From CAZDWZ01 sp964509425 (GTDB taxonomy: Bacteria; Bdellovibrionota_C; UBA2361; SZUA-149; CAZDWZ01), in assembly GCA_964509425.1 (NCBI GenBank), contig CAZDWZ010000016.1, positions 1 through 64,000 on the forward strand: 64,000 bases of DNA. Reading direction: 5' to 3'. Within the stretch, counting starts at the first letter, position 1. Every line of letters begins with the position of its first letter. A program made the translations under genes and the position numbers. The notes under the pieces are model-generated. The model made no database searches. It saw only the letters and a program-made list of their open reading frames with translations, and was not told the origin of the DNA. Shown piece by piece: positions 29,866 to 38,873 of this stretch.

Positions 29866-31294
29866 CCTGCACGCCTTGCTGCGCTCGTTGAAACGCACGA
29901 TCTATATCATCCTTCGGTCGAGCTGGTTCTTCCTTCTTGACATCGCCAAAGGGCTCGAACGAGTCATCCGCGATGGCTCTCGCCACCTGCTTCGCCGGAC
30001 GCCGCGAAACACCCGCCCCCGTGTTCGCTCCAAGAGCAGATCCTTTCGCGCCGCCCTCCGGGCGAATTGGAATCACGACATCGGCCGTAACATACGCTCT
30101 CGCTCCGGTTGGAGCAATAACCCGATACCAGTCGCCCTCACGCTGCTCAACGGTGAGGCGCGCTCCGCGCTGAAGCTGCATGATCGGCGCGTGCTCGTTT
30201 CCCGGACCGCTTCGAAGATTGGCCTTGGGTGCCCGCACCTCGACGATGAGCACATCGCTTTCACGGCTTTTCCCCCTGACCGTTTCTTCACCAGCGATGC
30301 GGCCGGAACGCTCCATGACTTGATCGAGCATTTTCTGCTTCACGGCCGACTCTGCCACCGGCTTTGGCTCGGCGGACGCAACCGATTTCGTCGAGCCCGA
30401 TTTCTGCAGCATCTGCATTTCGGTCTCTTTCATTAGAAGCTGATTCTTCGCTTCTTGAAGTTGACGCCGCAAGCCTGGAATGCCAGCAACGAGCTGACCT
30501 TGATCTTGAAGCTTTGCTTCGAGGCTTGAAACTTCCCGCTTCGTTTTTGCGAGCTGCTCCTGGAGAGTCTGGATTTCACCCTCCTTCTCCGCGATTTGCT
30601 CCTCGATTCCCGTCGCCCGAGTGATATTCTCCCGCGCGCGTTCGTGACGAGCTTGCAGCTCGGACAATTCTTCTTCGAGTTTTATTGTCCGCTGACGCTC
30701 CCTCTTCAGCTCTTCTTCTAGCTGAGGCACATTCGTTTGATTCTCACGGAGCCGCTCCAGCCTCGCTTGAAGATCGCCGAGTTCTTTTTCGATCTTCCCG
30801 CGGCTAATTCGTTCCGTTTCAAGCTCGGCTTTCAACTCCTTTTCTCTGCGAGTCAACCGCCGGTCTCCATCATCCTCCCCAAATGCTGGGACGTTCAGCT
30901 CTGCAGTCTGCGCCTCTTTTGCCATCCGACGGTATCGGAGAAGCTCTTCAACCAGCTTATCCTGCTGCATCTGAAGAACCTCGACTTGGGTCGTGAGTCC
31001 GGCGAGGGTTTTCTGAGGTGCTTGCTTGTCCCCGCCGAGGAGACGGCGCTCTTCCTTTGAGAGCCGCTCAGCGAGAGTTTTCTCGGCTTGCGCCGGCTCT
31101 TCGTCAGCAGCAAACGCCGGCGGTGGCAAAACTCCTGGGACCACTGAAGGAGCAAGGCCCATGAATAACGCTGCACCGACAAACAAGACTCGGCCGACAA
31201 GAAGGCGATCATGCAGCGCATCCGCACGGGAAGAGCGATCTTTGGCACTGCGGCCGGCAAGTACTGATGATGAAACTGAATTTCGGAATTTCAT
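29834..31294 (-). CDS. Exported coiled-coil protein with SH3b domain
   Basis: This 486-residue protein has a hydrophobic N-terminal segment around residues 32-60 ending AFA-ADEE. It then has a long coiled coil (about 75-330; ELKAELETERISRGKIEKELGDLQARLERL and similar, with heptad Leu). A bacterial SH3 domain follows at about 350-425 (VRAPKANLRSGPGNEHAPIM, GDWYRV), which usually binds peptidoglycan. The tail is disordered. Its gene overlaps the M23 peptidase gene, so a joint role in cell-wall remodelling is reasonable. The start was chosen at ATG 31294; the precise signal cleavage is not certain. Confidence 0.85.
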   Translation of the reverse strand: MKFRNSVSSSVLAGRSAKDRSSRADALHDRLLVGRVLFVGAALFMGLAPSVVPGVLPPPAFAADEEPAQAEKTLAERLSKEERRLLGGDKQAPQKTLAGLTTQVEVLQMQQDKLVEELLRYRRMAKEAQTAELNVPAFGEDDGDRRLTRREKELKAELETERISRGKIEKELGDLQARLERLRENQTNVPQLEEELKRERQRTIKLEEELSELQARHERARENITRATGIEEQIAEKEGEIQTLQEQLAKTKREVSSLEAKLQDQGQLVAGIPGLRRQLQEAKNQLLMKETEMQMLQKSGSTKSVASAEPKPVAESAVKQKMLDQVMERSGRIAGEETVRGKSRESDVLIVEVRAPKANLRSGPGNEHAPIMQLQRGARLTVEQREGDWYRVIAPTGARAYVTADVVIPIRPEGGAKGSALGANTGAGVSRRPAKQVARAIADDSFEPFGDVKKEEPARPKDDIDRAFQRAQQGVQDAAEKGPERE

Positions 31295-31582
31295 AAAACG
31301 CAAAGAACCTACTCGATCGGGTGCCCAATGATCACTTCGTGCCAATCACTCGTGCTTCGCCAATGCAACTCTGCATAAAAATCGAGTTCGGCACAGATAA
31401 ACTCTACGGGCGAAATCTACGGGCGAACTCTGAACGAAGCGCTCGGTTACTATGGAATGAGAATTTTGACTTACGCCGCTCCTCTCTCCTCTAGTATACT
31501 GTCGCCTGGACACATCCTACAACCGTTTTCCCCGAATCCGGTAAAGCCCCGAACCCAACGAAAACAAACAGAATGGCCGAAA

Positions 31583-32149
31583 TTATTGGGGATCTCCGGT
31601 GGACACCGGTGGCTGTTTCTTTCGGGATCGCCTCACATCGAGCCGATCCTCAATCGCCGCGAGGGTATCCTGTTTCCGCTTCTCGCTTCGCAGCATGATC
31701 CACTCGTCACGGTGACTTCGCGTATCTACTCCCTTGACGAGGCCATCTTTATCCAGACGCTCACGTCCCTCTCCGCTATCGTCCGTATCCGGATCAAACA
31801 ACCGACCTCGCCGATTGATCTGCCGCTCTCGTTGCGAGGCGTCCTCAGAGGGTTTTATTCCAATTATGGATTCCGCTTGCACTCGGTCGACTCTGCTGTC
31901 GACGGGCTCTGTGAGCGAGGCATCGGCAGCACCCGCACCAACGCCAATATCGGCGAGAGTTCGCTTGGTCCCGTCATCGATCTCGCCGAATGTTTCGCCA
32001 GACTTTAGACTTGGCGGAGTTGTCGGAACTCCACCTCCGGCGAGTGAGTACAATCCGAAGGCGAGCGCGACGAAGCCGATCGAGGTGAAGTTCTTTTGGT
32101 TGAAAACCGGCCTGAGGATTAAAAAATTTACTGTCTTCTTAACGCTCAT
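31583..32149 (-). CDS. Membrane-anchored protein at the end of the T4SS operon
   Basis: This 188-residue protein has one hydrophobic helix (residues 21-38, FTSIGFVALAFGLYSLAG) with a short basic start. A disordered, charged tail follows, rich in Asp, Arg and Glu (for example REWIMLRSEKRKQD). The ATG 32149 has GGGGAG seven bases upstream; a longer frame to 32284 has no ribosome site. The gene overlaps the upstream lipoprotein gene by 11 bp and is the last of the minus-strand secretion operon. No homology can be seen; a large plus-strand frame on the same DNA was rejected as a shadow. Confidence 0.65.
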   Translation of the reverse strand: MSVKKTVNFLILRPVFNQKNFTSIGFVALAFGLYSLAGGGVPTTPPSLKSGETFGEIDDGTKRTLADIGVGAGAADASLTEPVDSRVDRVQAESIIGIKPSEDASQRERQINRRGRLFDPDTDDSGEGRERLDKDGLVKGVDTRSHRDEWIMLRSEKRKQDTLAAIEDRLDVRRSRKKQPPVSTGDPQ

Positions 32150-32468
32150 TTCTCGTCTCCCCATCCACCTCACTCGGCACCGGTCGGCATGGACGCCAAC
32201 GGCCCTGACGAACCTCGCGGACCGCCAAATAGGATGGATGATACCAACGGCCCTCGACATCGAGTCCAGGTCCGTTCGGCTCAAAATCTACAATCGGCTC
32301 TTCCCAGCAATACCGGACGACGCCAGCCGGAATTCGCGCGGCGCGTTCCACTGCAACATAACGGGTTGCGGGCTCGACAACACCCTTGCCGCGGAAACAG
32401 CCGGTAAGTGAACCAGCGGCGAGAAAAACAGAGCCCAACAAAACTGCGCGGGAGCAAACGTGCTTCAT
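32139..32468 (-). CDS. T4SS-associated lipoprotein, paralogue of 32477
   Basis: This 109-residue lipoprotein has a lipobox at LTGC (leader MKHVCSRAVLLGSVFLAAGSLTGC, residues 1-24). Its mature domain includes YCWEEPIVDFEPNGPGLDVEG, YHPSYLAVREVRQGRW. This matches the neighbouring lipoprotein at 32477-32857 in pattern (W-E/V-E-P, P-x-H/Y, then an acidic-basic EIRPGRF/EVRQGRW), so the two are paralogues from tandem duplication. ATG 32468 is preceded by an AGAGG run. Its role in the apparatus is unknown. Confidence 0.75.
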   Translation of the reverse strand: MKHVCSRAVLLGSVFLAAGSLTGCFRGKGVVEPATRYVAVERAARIPAGVVRYCWEEPIVDFEPNGPGLDVEGRWYHPSYLAVREVRQGRWRPCRPVPSEVDGETRNER

Positions 32469-32476
32469 AACCAACT

Positions 32477-32857
32477 CTACCTCTGCCCGGCCGGAGGAGC
32501 TTCAATCACGGCTCCTGATTGATTCTGACTTTTGAAGTTCGGATCGTATTCATCCGGATACTGAACTTTCTGGAATCTGCCCGGACGGATTTCAACAATC
32601 ATGTTGTGGGCCGGACGAAAGGTGTTTCCATCCGGACTGAGCTGCGCCGGAATAGCCGTCACGTCGTACATCGGCTCGACCCAGACATCATCAACCGTAC
32701 CGGGAACCGGCTCACGCTCAAGTTCGTTGATGGGCTGGCGAACAACAACGGTAGAAATTTCTCCGCGCGTCGCGACCGGGGTTTTTGATGAACAAGCCGA
32801 GAGGAATCCGCTCAGGGAGATCACCGCCAAAATTTTCAAAACAGAATTTTTATTCAT
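32477..32857 (-). CDS. T4SS-associated lipoprotein, paralogue of 32139
   Basis: This 126-residue lipoprotein starts with MNKNSVLKILAVISLSGFLSAC, so the lipidated Cys is at position 22; ATG 32857 has AGAGG upstream. The mature domain contains VDDVWVEPMYDVTAIPAQL and PAHNMIVEIRPGRFQKV, and a disordered end. The W-V-E-P ... P-A-H ... R-P-G-R-F order is shared with the paralogue directly downstream and, more loosely, with the lipoprotein at 36268 (MWVPDHL...VPAHYYYL). It lies 43 bp downstream of the TraC ATPase gene. Lipoproteins in such operons usually build the outer-membrane pore; that is an inference. Confidence 0.78.
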   Translation of the reverse strand: MNKNSVLKILAVISLSGFLSACSSKTPVATRGEISTVVVRQPINELEREPVPGTVDDVWVEPMYDVTAIPAQLSPDGNTFRPAHNMIVEIRPGRFQKVQYPDEYDPNFKSQNQSGAVIEAPPAGQR

Positions 32858-32900
32858 GCTCACGCCTCTTTGCTTCAGCAATCGCTTCCCGGAGCAGCCT

Positions 32901-35651
32901 TTATGCCGCGCCTTGGTTCGCCGTTTGCTGTTGTGCCGCTTGCGGTGGACGAATACCCCCTCCGCGCTTAGCAAGCTCCATTTGATACTCTTCAAAGCGC
33001 CGTCTCCGCTGCATCAGCTCTTTCGCTCCATGCGGCGCAAGCTCACAGGCACGCTTCAGTGCTTCAACGAAATCTCCGTCCGCTTCTTCAAGAAGCGCCG
33101 CGAAGAGCTGGTTGTCATCCCCGTTGTTCGTCGAGACCCAGTAGAATGACGGCTCCGCCGGAAGAACAAGCGCCGCCTCTCCGATGTCAGACAGGAGGAA
33201 GAACTGCGATTCAACACCCTTGATGGTGTGAAGCCGCATAATCGTATCCGCCTGCTGCGGGTTCAAGTTAAATGCGCTTGCGGTAATGTGGAACTTCGAA
33301 GGATCCTGACGTAGGAAGATCTTGTGCGAGCTGTTCTGAACGATCGCTTGTCCCCCTTCCCCAGCATAGAAGTCTTCTCCAGACTGCGATGCCGCGATAA
33401 CGATCCCCTTTCTTTTCCGATAGAGACGAAATGCCGCTTCGACAACTCCGGACGCTGTCTTTCCGACTAGATCGTGCGCTTCGTCGAACACCAAGAGCTT
33501 TCTCGTATCAAGCTCGTGCGGAGTATTCATGACTTCGTCCGCCCAAATCATCGCGACCTTGAGGAATACGCGTTGGAGATCGGGGTTTCGACTGAGGCCC
33601 TTCAAATCGAAAACGATGAAACGTTCTTTCAACTCAAGTCGTCCGCCGCGGTCGAAGAACCGCGCGTAAGTTCCATCTCCGTAGTACTCGCGCATCAGGA
33701 TGGCGAGTTCTTGGCGCATGTGGAAGTGTTCTTCCGTTTCGTTCGGCCGAGGTGGTTCGCGAAGAACCTTCACCACGTCGCGGACGAGGAATTCGCGCTC
33801 ACGATCGCCGTGGCGGTATCGATAATGCGCTTCCATCAGAGACTCGACGATTTCGTTTCGCTGAATCCGGCTGAGGGTTTGGTTCTTCTCAGTTGCCATA
33901 TCCGCGATGATGTCCACGCAGATATCGAAAAGGTCCTTAAAATCTTCGTTCGTTCTGTCCGGATCCATTTCCCCGACGCGCGCGAGAAAGTTCATCGCTG
34001 GAGCTCGGGACGGAGTTGCTTGATAGATTCTTCCACCGAAGAGTTTCGCCACCCGTTCGAATCCGCATGGAAGGTTCGGCATCCCCTTATCAAAGATGAA
34101 GGTAATCGGAGGACGCGGGATTCTACGGCCATCCGGTGCTTCGGCGTAGTGACCACGGTTCAAGGTGATGAGAAGGAAGCAAAGCAGGTAGCTCTTTCCT
34201 GCTCCCGAAACTCCGCTCATGATCACGTTCGGTGCTACGTTCGAATCGAAGAGGTCGAAGTGAACGAGCTCGCGGTTCCACAAGCTCGGCAGAATAAAGA
34301 GGGCGCTTTCGCTGCCACTCCAGTTCCCCCAAATCGGGAACAGTCTTACCGCACGAGAAGACATCAACATCGACGTCCAACCCGGTCCGTCGGTTGCGGG
34401 ATCATACGAGCCAGGAAGCGCATTCACGAGAACGCCGAGATCGCTGATCGTATGCGCCATTGCGCGCGCTCCGTTCAACGCCGGGAACATAGCGAGTACT
34501 TCGCTTGATGCTCGGCGGGCTTCGTCCATGTTGTTCGTAATCTGAACGTGGTGAACGCCCACGCGCACGACCTGCGCTCGGTTTGAGTAGAGGTCCTCAC
34601 GTGCCTGACGGATGGTACTGATCTGGTGAAGAACCTTTTGGTTCGCTCGTCCGAGCGCGCCGGTTTCACGAAGTCCGAGTGTTCTATCGAGACGATCGAG
34701 CCGCCGGAGCTGTTCTTCCTGAGGATCCTTGGAATAGGTGACCGTAAAGATCGACTCCATCGGCAAACTTTGCATCGGCACGGTCATGAGCGGCAAGCAC
34801 TGCTTTGGCGGCTTCACCATACTGACGGTGTGATAAACTCTTCCGTCCTTCACCAGGAATCCGTCTTCGGGGTGATAGGCAGGAGTATCCGAGATTTGGT
34901 TGCACAACAGATCATCCGGATCATACTGCGGAACGGCAACCGCGTTGAAGCGTCCGCGCTTGAACTTTCCGCCCTTGGTGCTTCGGCGATTTAGCATTGG
35001 GTAGAGCAGATCGATGAGCGACTGCCCGTTCATTCTCGCCGGATGGAGTCCGATGTCTGAGAATCGAGCGATCTTTCCGTCGACTTCTCCGCGGAATTTC
35101 CCGACGAAGCGCCGATATTCTTCGGTTCTGTCCGTATCTTCAGCCGGGTCTCTTCCACCCGCCGAGAGAATCCGGAAGGTGTCCTTGATCGAGTCGAGGA
35201 AGTTCTTATCCCTCCACGGGGGATCATATCGGAAACCGACGACTAGCCGAAGCTTCTTGCATCGCCGCGAGTATTGGTTGGATTTCGAAGCGTTCTTGAT
35301 CATCCGAACCCAACGGCGCGACATCCAGCCCGCAACGCCGTCAAGCGGATAGTCGCGGAGGCAACGCTCGAGAATGTCGTGCACGTCGAACGATGTTACC
35401 CATGAAAATTGAACGGAGATCTTGCAGTCGAGTGAGTCGACGAGTTCCTGAACTCCCGCGCAAGTTTGAAATGCTGCGGCATCGGAGATGGATGTGAGGA
35501 GCACGGGCTTCAGTACCCAGATGGACCAAAGCGAAGCGTCCGAGTGCAGGAAGATTTCGTTCTCATGATCCCATTTCACGTACGGGAGCAAGTTGTTGAA
35601 CAACTGTTCGTCTTGATATAACCGCTGTCGAGTAAGTCGACTGATGCTCAT
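32901..35651 (-). CDS. traC: TraC/VirB4-family conjugative ATPase
   Basis: This 916-residue ATPase is of the VirB4/TraC family, the largest cytoplasmic motor of type IV secretion, which drives pilus assembly and transport. The N-terminal 400 residues have the VirB4-like non-ATPase domain. Walker A GVSGAGKS lies at 480-487, Walker B KLLVFDEAHDL near 718-728, and a later SQSGEDF region corresponds to the motif III area. The C-terminal tail (last 40 residues) is Gln/Pro/Gly-rich and disordered. Length is typical of F-type TraC (about 875). It is encoded after two lipoprotein genes in an F-like gene order. A 344-residue frame on the opposite strand is a shadow. Confidence 0.93.
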   Translation of the reverse strand: MSISRLTRQRLYQDEQLFNNLLPYVKWDHENEIFLHSDASLWSIWVLKPVLLTSISDAAAFQTCAGVQELVDSLDCKISVQFSWVTSFDVHDILERCLRDYPLDGVAGWMSRRWVRMIKNASKSNQYSRRCKKLRLVVGFRYDPPWRDKNFLDSIKDTFRILSAGGRDPAEDTDRTEEYRRFVGKFRGEVDGKIARFSDIGLHPARMNGQSLIDLLYPMLNRRSTKGGKFKRGRFNAVAVPQYDPDDLLCNQISDTPAYHPEDGFLVKDGRVYHTVSMVKPPKQCLPLMTVPMQSLPMESIFTVTYSKDPQEEQLRRLDRLDRTLGLRETGALGRANQKVLHQISTIRQAREDLYSNRAQVVRVGVHHVQITNNMDEARRASSEVLAMFPALNGARAMAHTISDLGVLVNALPGSYDPATDGPGWTSMLMSSRAVRLFPIWGNWSGSESALFILPSLWNRELVHFDLFDSNVAPNVIMSGVSGAGKSYLLCFLLITLNRGHYAEAPDGRRIPRPPITFIFDKGMPNLPCGFERVAKLFGGRIYQATPSRAPAMNFLARVGEMDPDRTNEDFKDLFDICVDIIADMATEKNQTLSRIQRNEIVESLMEAHYRYRHGDREREFLVRDVVKVLREPPRPNETEEHFHMRQELAILMREYYGDGTYARFFDRGGRLELKERFIVFDLKGLSRNPDLQRVFLKVAMIWADEVMNTPHELDTRKLLVFDEAHDLVGKTASGVVEAAFRLYRKRKGIVIAASQSGEDFYAGEGGQAIVQNSSHKIFLRQDPSKFHITASAFNLNPQQADTIMRLHTIKGVESQFFLLSDIGEAALVLPAEPSFYWVSTNNGDDNQLFAALLEEADGDFVEALKRACELAPHGAKELMQRRRRFEEYQMELAKRGGGIRPPQAAQQQTANQGAA

Positions 35652-35772
35652 GCCTTCCTCTCCTCAAACCGGCTGAAACGATAAAAATATCCAGGTCTCA
35701 AGCCAGCTGCCTAAGTCCATGGGAACCGGAGTTCAGCGAAACTCCCACCCATAGGCGCGATGTCCGTTCTCG

Positions 35773-36264
35773 CTACTGCAAACCTCCACCGGGGAGCGTC
35801 GGCTGAATCGGCCTCGCCGGGGCAGATTCAAGTATGCGGAGGACTCGGTTGTCATGGTCGAGTACTGCAACCACGCGAGCCTGCCGACCGATCTCCCGAA
35901 GCACTTCTTCTACCGTCCCGACCATGCGAATCGCTATCGGTCGGCTGCCTATCCCCTTGGGATAATTCCAGTTGTACCCAATAGTCTGTGCTACGGCCTC
36001 GACTGCTTCTTGCAAATTCGATCGAGGGAACTCAAACGACACGGAAGGGTGAATAATCGGGGATGTATCCCTCGTTTTCGTGCGTATCGGCTGCGGAAGA
36101 TGGCTCCAAGTGAGCCGGCTATACACAGGATCAGGGGGAGATTGCCGGTAGGCAACGTCGTAATACTCGACGCGAACGAGCTTTTCTCCCTCATCCGATC
36201 CGGAGGACGCGCAGCCGGCGGCAAGAAGTCCCGGCAAAACGGCAAGAACGAGTCTTAGCTTCAT
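35773..36264 (-). CDS. DotD-like lipoprotein of the secretion apparatus
   Basis: This 163-residue lipoprotein has leader MKLRLVLAVLPGLLAAGC, Cys18 lipidated. The mature domain has LQEAVEAVAQTIGYNWNYPKGIGSRPIAIRMVGTVEEVLREIGRQARVVAVLDHDNRVLRIL, which fits the secretin-like N0 fold of DotD/TraH lipoproteins (the first helix, then R-P-x-x-I, EVLREIG, and a closing VLRIL strand). DotD helps anchor the outer-membrane core in I-type (Dot/Icm) systems. It starts only 3 bp after the preceding lipoprotein gene's stop. The last residues are Pro/Gly-rich. Assignment by fold pattern, moderate confidence. Confidence 0.76.
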   Translation of the reverse strand: MKLRLVLAVLPGLLAAGCASSGSDEGEKLVRVEYYDVAYRQSPPDPVYSRLTWSHLPQPIRTKTRDTSPIIHPSVSFEFPRSNLQEAVEAVAQTIGYNWNYPKGIGSRPIAIRMVGTVEEVLREIGRQARVVAVLDHDNRVLRILESAPARPIQPTLPGGGLQ

Positions 36265-36267
36265 AGG

Positions 36268-36789
36268 TTACTTCTTCTCATCCTTGTAAACCCAAGGGGT
36301 TGCCGTCGATGCCGGAGCCTCGCTTTCGCCATAACGTCCGCCACCTCCTCCGCCGCCACCTCCTGCGGAGATTTTCCCACCGTCTTCAAGCTGACGCTCC
36401 ATGTCGTAAGCATCTTGCACGGCCCAACGGTCATTCAAGACCCGAAGATAATAGTAGTGAGCAGGCACGAGATCGCCGAACCGATTCAGGTGATCCGGAA
36501 CCCACATGAGACGCACCTCAGCAGGCTGAACAACTGGGTAGACCGGCTGAGGAGCTTGAGCCCTCCGGTAAGCGCCCATCACCTCGAGCGCATGTCGAGC
36601 CTGAACAGCCTTCTTCCCCGAGCCTCCGCCCGAGATTGCGCTGGTGTCACGGTTTCCGAGCTCTTCGGTTGGATCCGCGTAAGGGTTTAACTGATCGGCG
36701 ACATTGCTCGCCGAAGTGTAGCAACCCTGCGTAGTCAACCCGACCACTGCGAAGAGAGTTAAATTGAAAAGTCTATTACACCGCTTCAT
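36268..36789 (-). CDS. T4SS lipoprotein at the TraV position
   Basis: This 173-residue lipoprotein has lipobox TQGC (leader MKRCNRLFNLTLFAVVGLTTQGC). After a disordered linker comes ARHALEVMGAYRRAQAPQP, then VRLMWVPDHLNRFGDLVPAHYYYLRVLNDRWAVQDAYDMER and a Gly-rich stretch with nine consecutive Gly. It occupies the slot of F-type traV directly after traB, but I cannot confirm TraV homology. The WVP...PAH pattern recalls the two lipoproteins at the end of this operon. Role: presumably part of the outer-membrane core, inferred from position. Confidence 0.72.
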   Translation of the reverse strand: MKRCNRLFNLTLFAVVGLTTQGCYTSASNVADQLNPYADPTEELGNRDTSAISGGGSGKKAVQARHALEVMGAYRRAQAPQPVYPVVQPAEVRLMWVPDHLNRFGDLVPAHYYYLRVLNDRWAVQDAYDMERQLEDGGKISAGGGGGGGGGRYGESEAPASTATPWVYKDEKK

Positions 36790-36800
36790 ACATCAACCTC

Positions 36801-37952
36801 TTAGTCCGTAAATGATGCGGCGTAGACGCCGTCACCAAAATCCTGATCCTCTTCGAGGATTCCGATCTCCGCCGACTGGGAGAAGATCGCCACCGCTTCC
36901 CGACCTGAGAGCACCTCGACTACAGGCACCAAAGATTCATAGCGGTTCAATAATATCTGCCCCAACCGGTTGGACGCGTCAGTCAATGCCGATGCCGCCG
37001 CAAGGTTTACGTCGTTCGGATTAACCCGCAGTCCGCCATTATTGTTCCGGAAGTTGTTGGATCGGTTCCCGTCGATTCTCTGTCCGAGCGCCGCGGCAAA
37101 GCTGACCCCTGCAGTCGCAAGAATGAGCCGCCCGAGCTTATCGATAAGCCGTCCCGTCATTCCGCGAACTCCATCTTCTCCGATGACCCAGCCATCCACC
37201 TTCACAACGGATCGTCGGCCGGATGAATGTCTCATCGAAAGACTCGAGAGTCTGAACAAGGCCCGGCTGTCCGCCTCCGATCCCTGAGCCGCAGCGATTA
37301 GCCGCGCTTCGCCAAGATCAAGAGTCGAACCATCCGGCCCAGCAATCGGTCCAGAGAGCTTGAACACAACTGGATACGGGGTGCCGTCGATCGGGGCGTT
37401 TACTCCGGTCAGGAGTTCCACATCCACCGAGTCTCCCGGTGCAATAACGGTAACTTGAAGCGGTTTCGGCTCGGGAGGAAGCGGAGCAGGGTTTGGAGTA
37501 TCGAATCCGATACTTTCAACCGTGTCCGGTCCTTCGAGCGCGCGGACTTGCTCGACCGAAGGCGCTTCAGCTTGCTGCTTCAACGCTGCGGCCAACGAGT
37601 CCACTTCCCGCTGCAAGTTCTCAAACTTATCAACAATCGTTTCGAAAATTCCCGACACCCGCTCTTTGTGCTCCTTCAACTCTACGGTATTTCGAGTGAG
37701 GATGTCGCTCATCGTCGCCGATTCGCGCTTTTGGGTGTCAATGTCGTTTTTAAATGCCTGAATCAAATCCGAATATTGTTCGGATGCGCCCATACCCTGT
37801 TGGCTCGGCTTATCATCCGGAATCTGCCGCCGTCTCGTCGGCTGATTGGTCAGACTCCAAATGAATATCGCGAACAGAACGAAGCCGCCGATAAACCAGA
37901 CTCGACGGTCGTTCTTGAGAAGGGCCTTTATATCCTGAAGTTTCTCTTTCAT
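36801..37952 (-). CDS. traB: TraB/VirB10-like core protein
   Basis: This 383-residue protein has one membrane helix at residues 20-36 (FIGGFVLFAIFIWSLTN), then a Gln/Glu coiled-coil region (60-130), a Pro-rich linker (150-165) and a C-terminal VirB10/TraB domain with SVDVELLTGVNAPIDGTPYPVVFKLSG, LDLGEARLIAAAQGSEADSRALFRL, VDGWVIGEDGVRGMTGRLIDKLGRLILATAGV. That layout spans inner and outer membranes in type IV secretion. TraB of the F plasmid is about 475 residues, so this is a short member. It follows traK in order and precedes the TraV-position lipoprotein. Confidence 0.9.
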   Translation of the reverse strand: MKEKLQDIKALLKNDRRVWFIGGFVLFAIFIWSLTNQPTRRRQIPDDKPSQQGMGASEQYSDLIQAFKNDIDTQKRESATMSDILTRNTVELKEHKERVSGIFETIVDKFENLQREVDSLAAALKQQAEAPSVEQVRALEGPDTVESIGFDTPNPAPLPPEPKPLQVTVIAPGDSVDVELLTGVNAPIDGTPYPVVFKLSGPIAGPDGSTLDLGEARLIAAAQGSEADSRALFRLSSLSMRHSSGRRSVVKVDGWVIGEDGVRGMTGRLIDKLGRLILATAGVSFAAALGQRIDGNRSNNFRNNNGGLRVNPNDVNLAAASALTDASNRLGQILLNRYESLVPVVEVLSGREAVAIFSQSAEIGILEEDQDFGDGVYAASFTD

Positions 37953-37971
37953 CTCTCTCCCCCCTCGATCT

Positions 37972-38781
37972 CTAGCGCTTCTGCGCCTTGGTCACGATGT
38001 ACACCTTGGCGGCATGGTGATTCGAAACCTTCTGCTCGGCCGTTACCGGACGAGGCGCAAGCTCCCACCGCTGAGCTGCCACCGCCCGAGTGCCGTCCAG
38101 ACGGAAAGTCGCCGGGTTCAACTTGTGATTCGTGTCCATCAGATTTTCCACGTTGAGGACGTATCCCCAGAGGTCAGGTCCCATGAAGATTTCATCGATC
38201 TTCGCCGAGACGGTTCCGTCGTTCAAAACGGCTTCACCCGTGTAGCGATTCGAGCGGCGATATCCAGAGATACCGCGCTGTTTTCCATACTCCGCAACAA
38301 GAATCATCTCGCGAATGAGCCCGCTCGCAACAGTTGCCGGTGCGAAACCGCGCGGCTGCTCATACGGAGTCTCCGGTGCGTAATCTTCATCGTCGCCGAG
38401 AGCTTCTTCGCGATCCTCGATGACTTTTGCTTGTTCGTCACGAGGATGGTCATCATCAGCAGGGGAGATCCGAAGCGCATACGAGCGCTTATCATCCAAC
38501 TGAACGAGGAGCGCTTCCCCTTCATACGGAATTTCAGGCTGCGCGAAAACAACGAGGAAGTTTTCCTTCCGCTCGAGCGCAAGCGACGAGTTCTTCCGCT
38601 TGAATCCCCCTTCAATCTTCGAAGGGAAAACAATTTGGGTCGGCTCCCCAGGTGTTACGTAAATGGTCTGCTCCGTCCCGGTGTATCGGAGCTCTCTCGC
38701 CCACGCGGGCGAAATCATCAGCGTGCACACGAATGCCGCTCCGAGCCCGTGTAACCAATGTTTAACCTGCCACTTGTTCAT
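37972..38781 (-). CDS. traK: TraK/VirB9-like secretin component
   Basis: This 269-residue protein starts with a signal peptide (GLGAAFVCTLMISPAWA-RE). The mature N-terminal domain has TIYVTPGEPTQIVFPSKIEGGF, the TraK/VirB9 signature PGxPxxxxFP. The C-terminal half contains LWGYVLNVENLMDTNHKLNPATFRL and VYIVTKAQK, which fit the second TraK domain. TraK forms the outer-membrane ring with TraB and TraV. ATG 38781 has GGGTG five bases upstream; ATG 38793 is an alternative. It is followed by traB 20 bp further on. Confidence 0.87.
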   Translation of the reverse strand: MNKWQVKHWLHGLGAAFVCTLMISPAWARELRYTGTEQTIYVTPGEPTQIVFPSKIEGGFKRKNSSLALERKENFLVVFAQPEIPYEGEALLVQLDDKRSYALRISPADDDHPRDEQAKVIEDREEALGDDEDYAPETPYEQPRGFAPATVASGLIREMILVAEYGKQRGISGYRRSNRYTGEAVLNDGTVSAKIDEIFMGPDLWGYVLNVENLMDTNHKLNPATFRLDGTRAVAAQRWELAPRPVTAEQKVSNHHAAKVYIVTKAQKR

Positions 38782-38873
38782 CTGAACACCCATACTCTCA
38801 ACGCTACTACTGCTTCGTTTCAACTCTCATCCATTGTCGCTTGGCTTCACGCCAAGCCCCGTCGCGGTTTTCT

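Noticed and set aside
31457..32008. 183-codon plus-strand frame over the last T4SS gene
   Set aside because: It lies opposite a gene with a good ribosome site and membrane helix, has no ribosome site of its own, and its product has no domain pattern.
33474..34508. 344-codon frame antisense to traC
   Set aside because: It is an artefact of codon bias in traC; its composition is Arg/His-rich with no motif, and the opposite strand is clearly coding.
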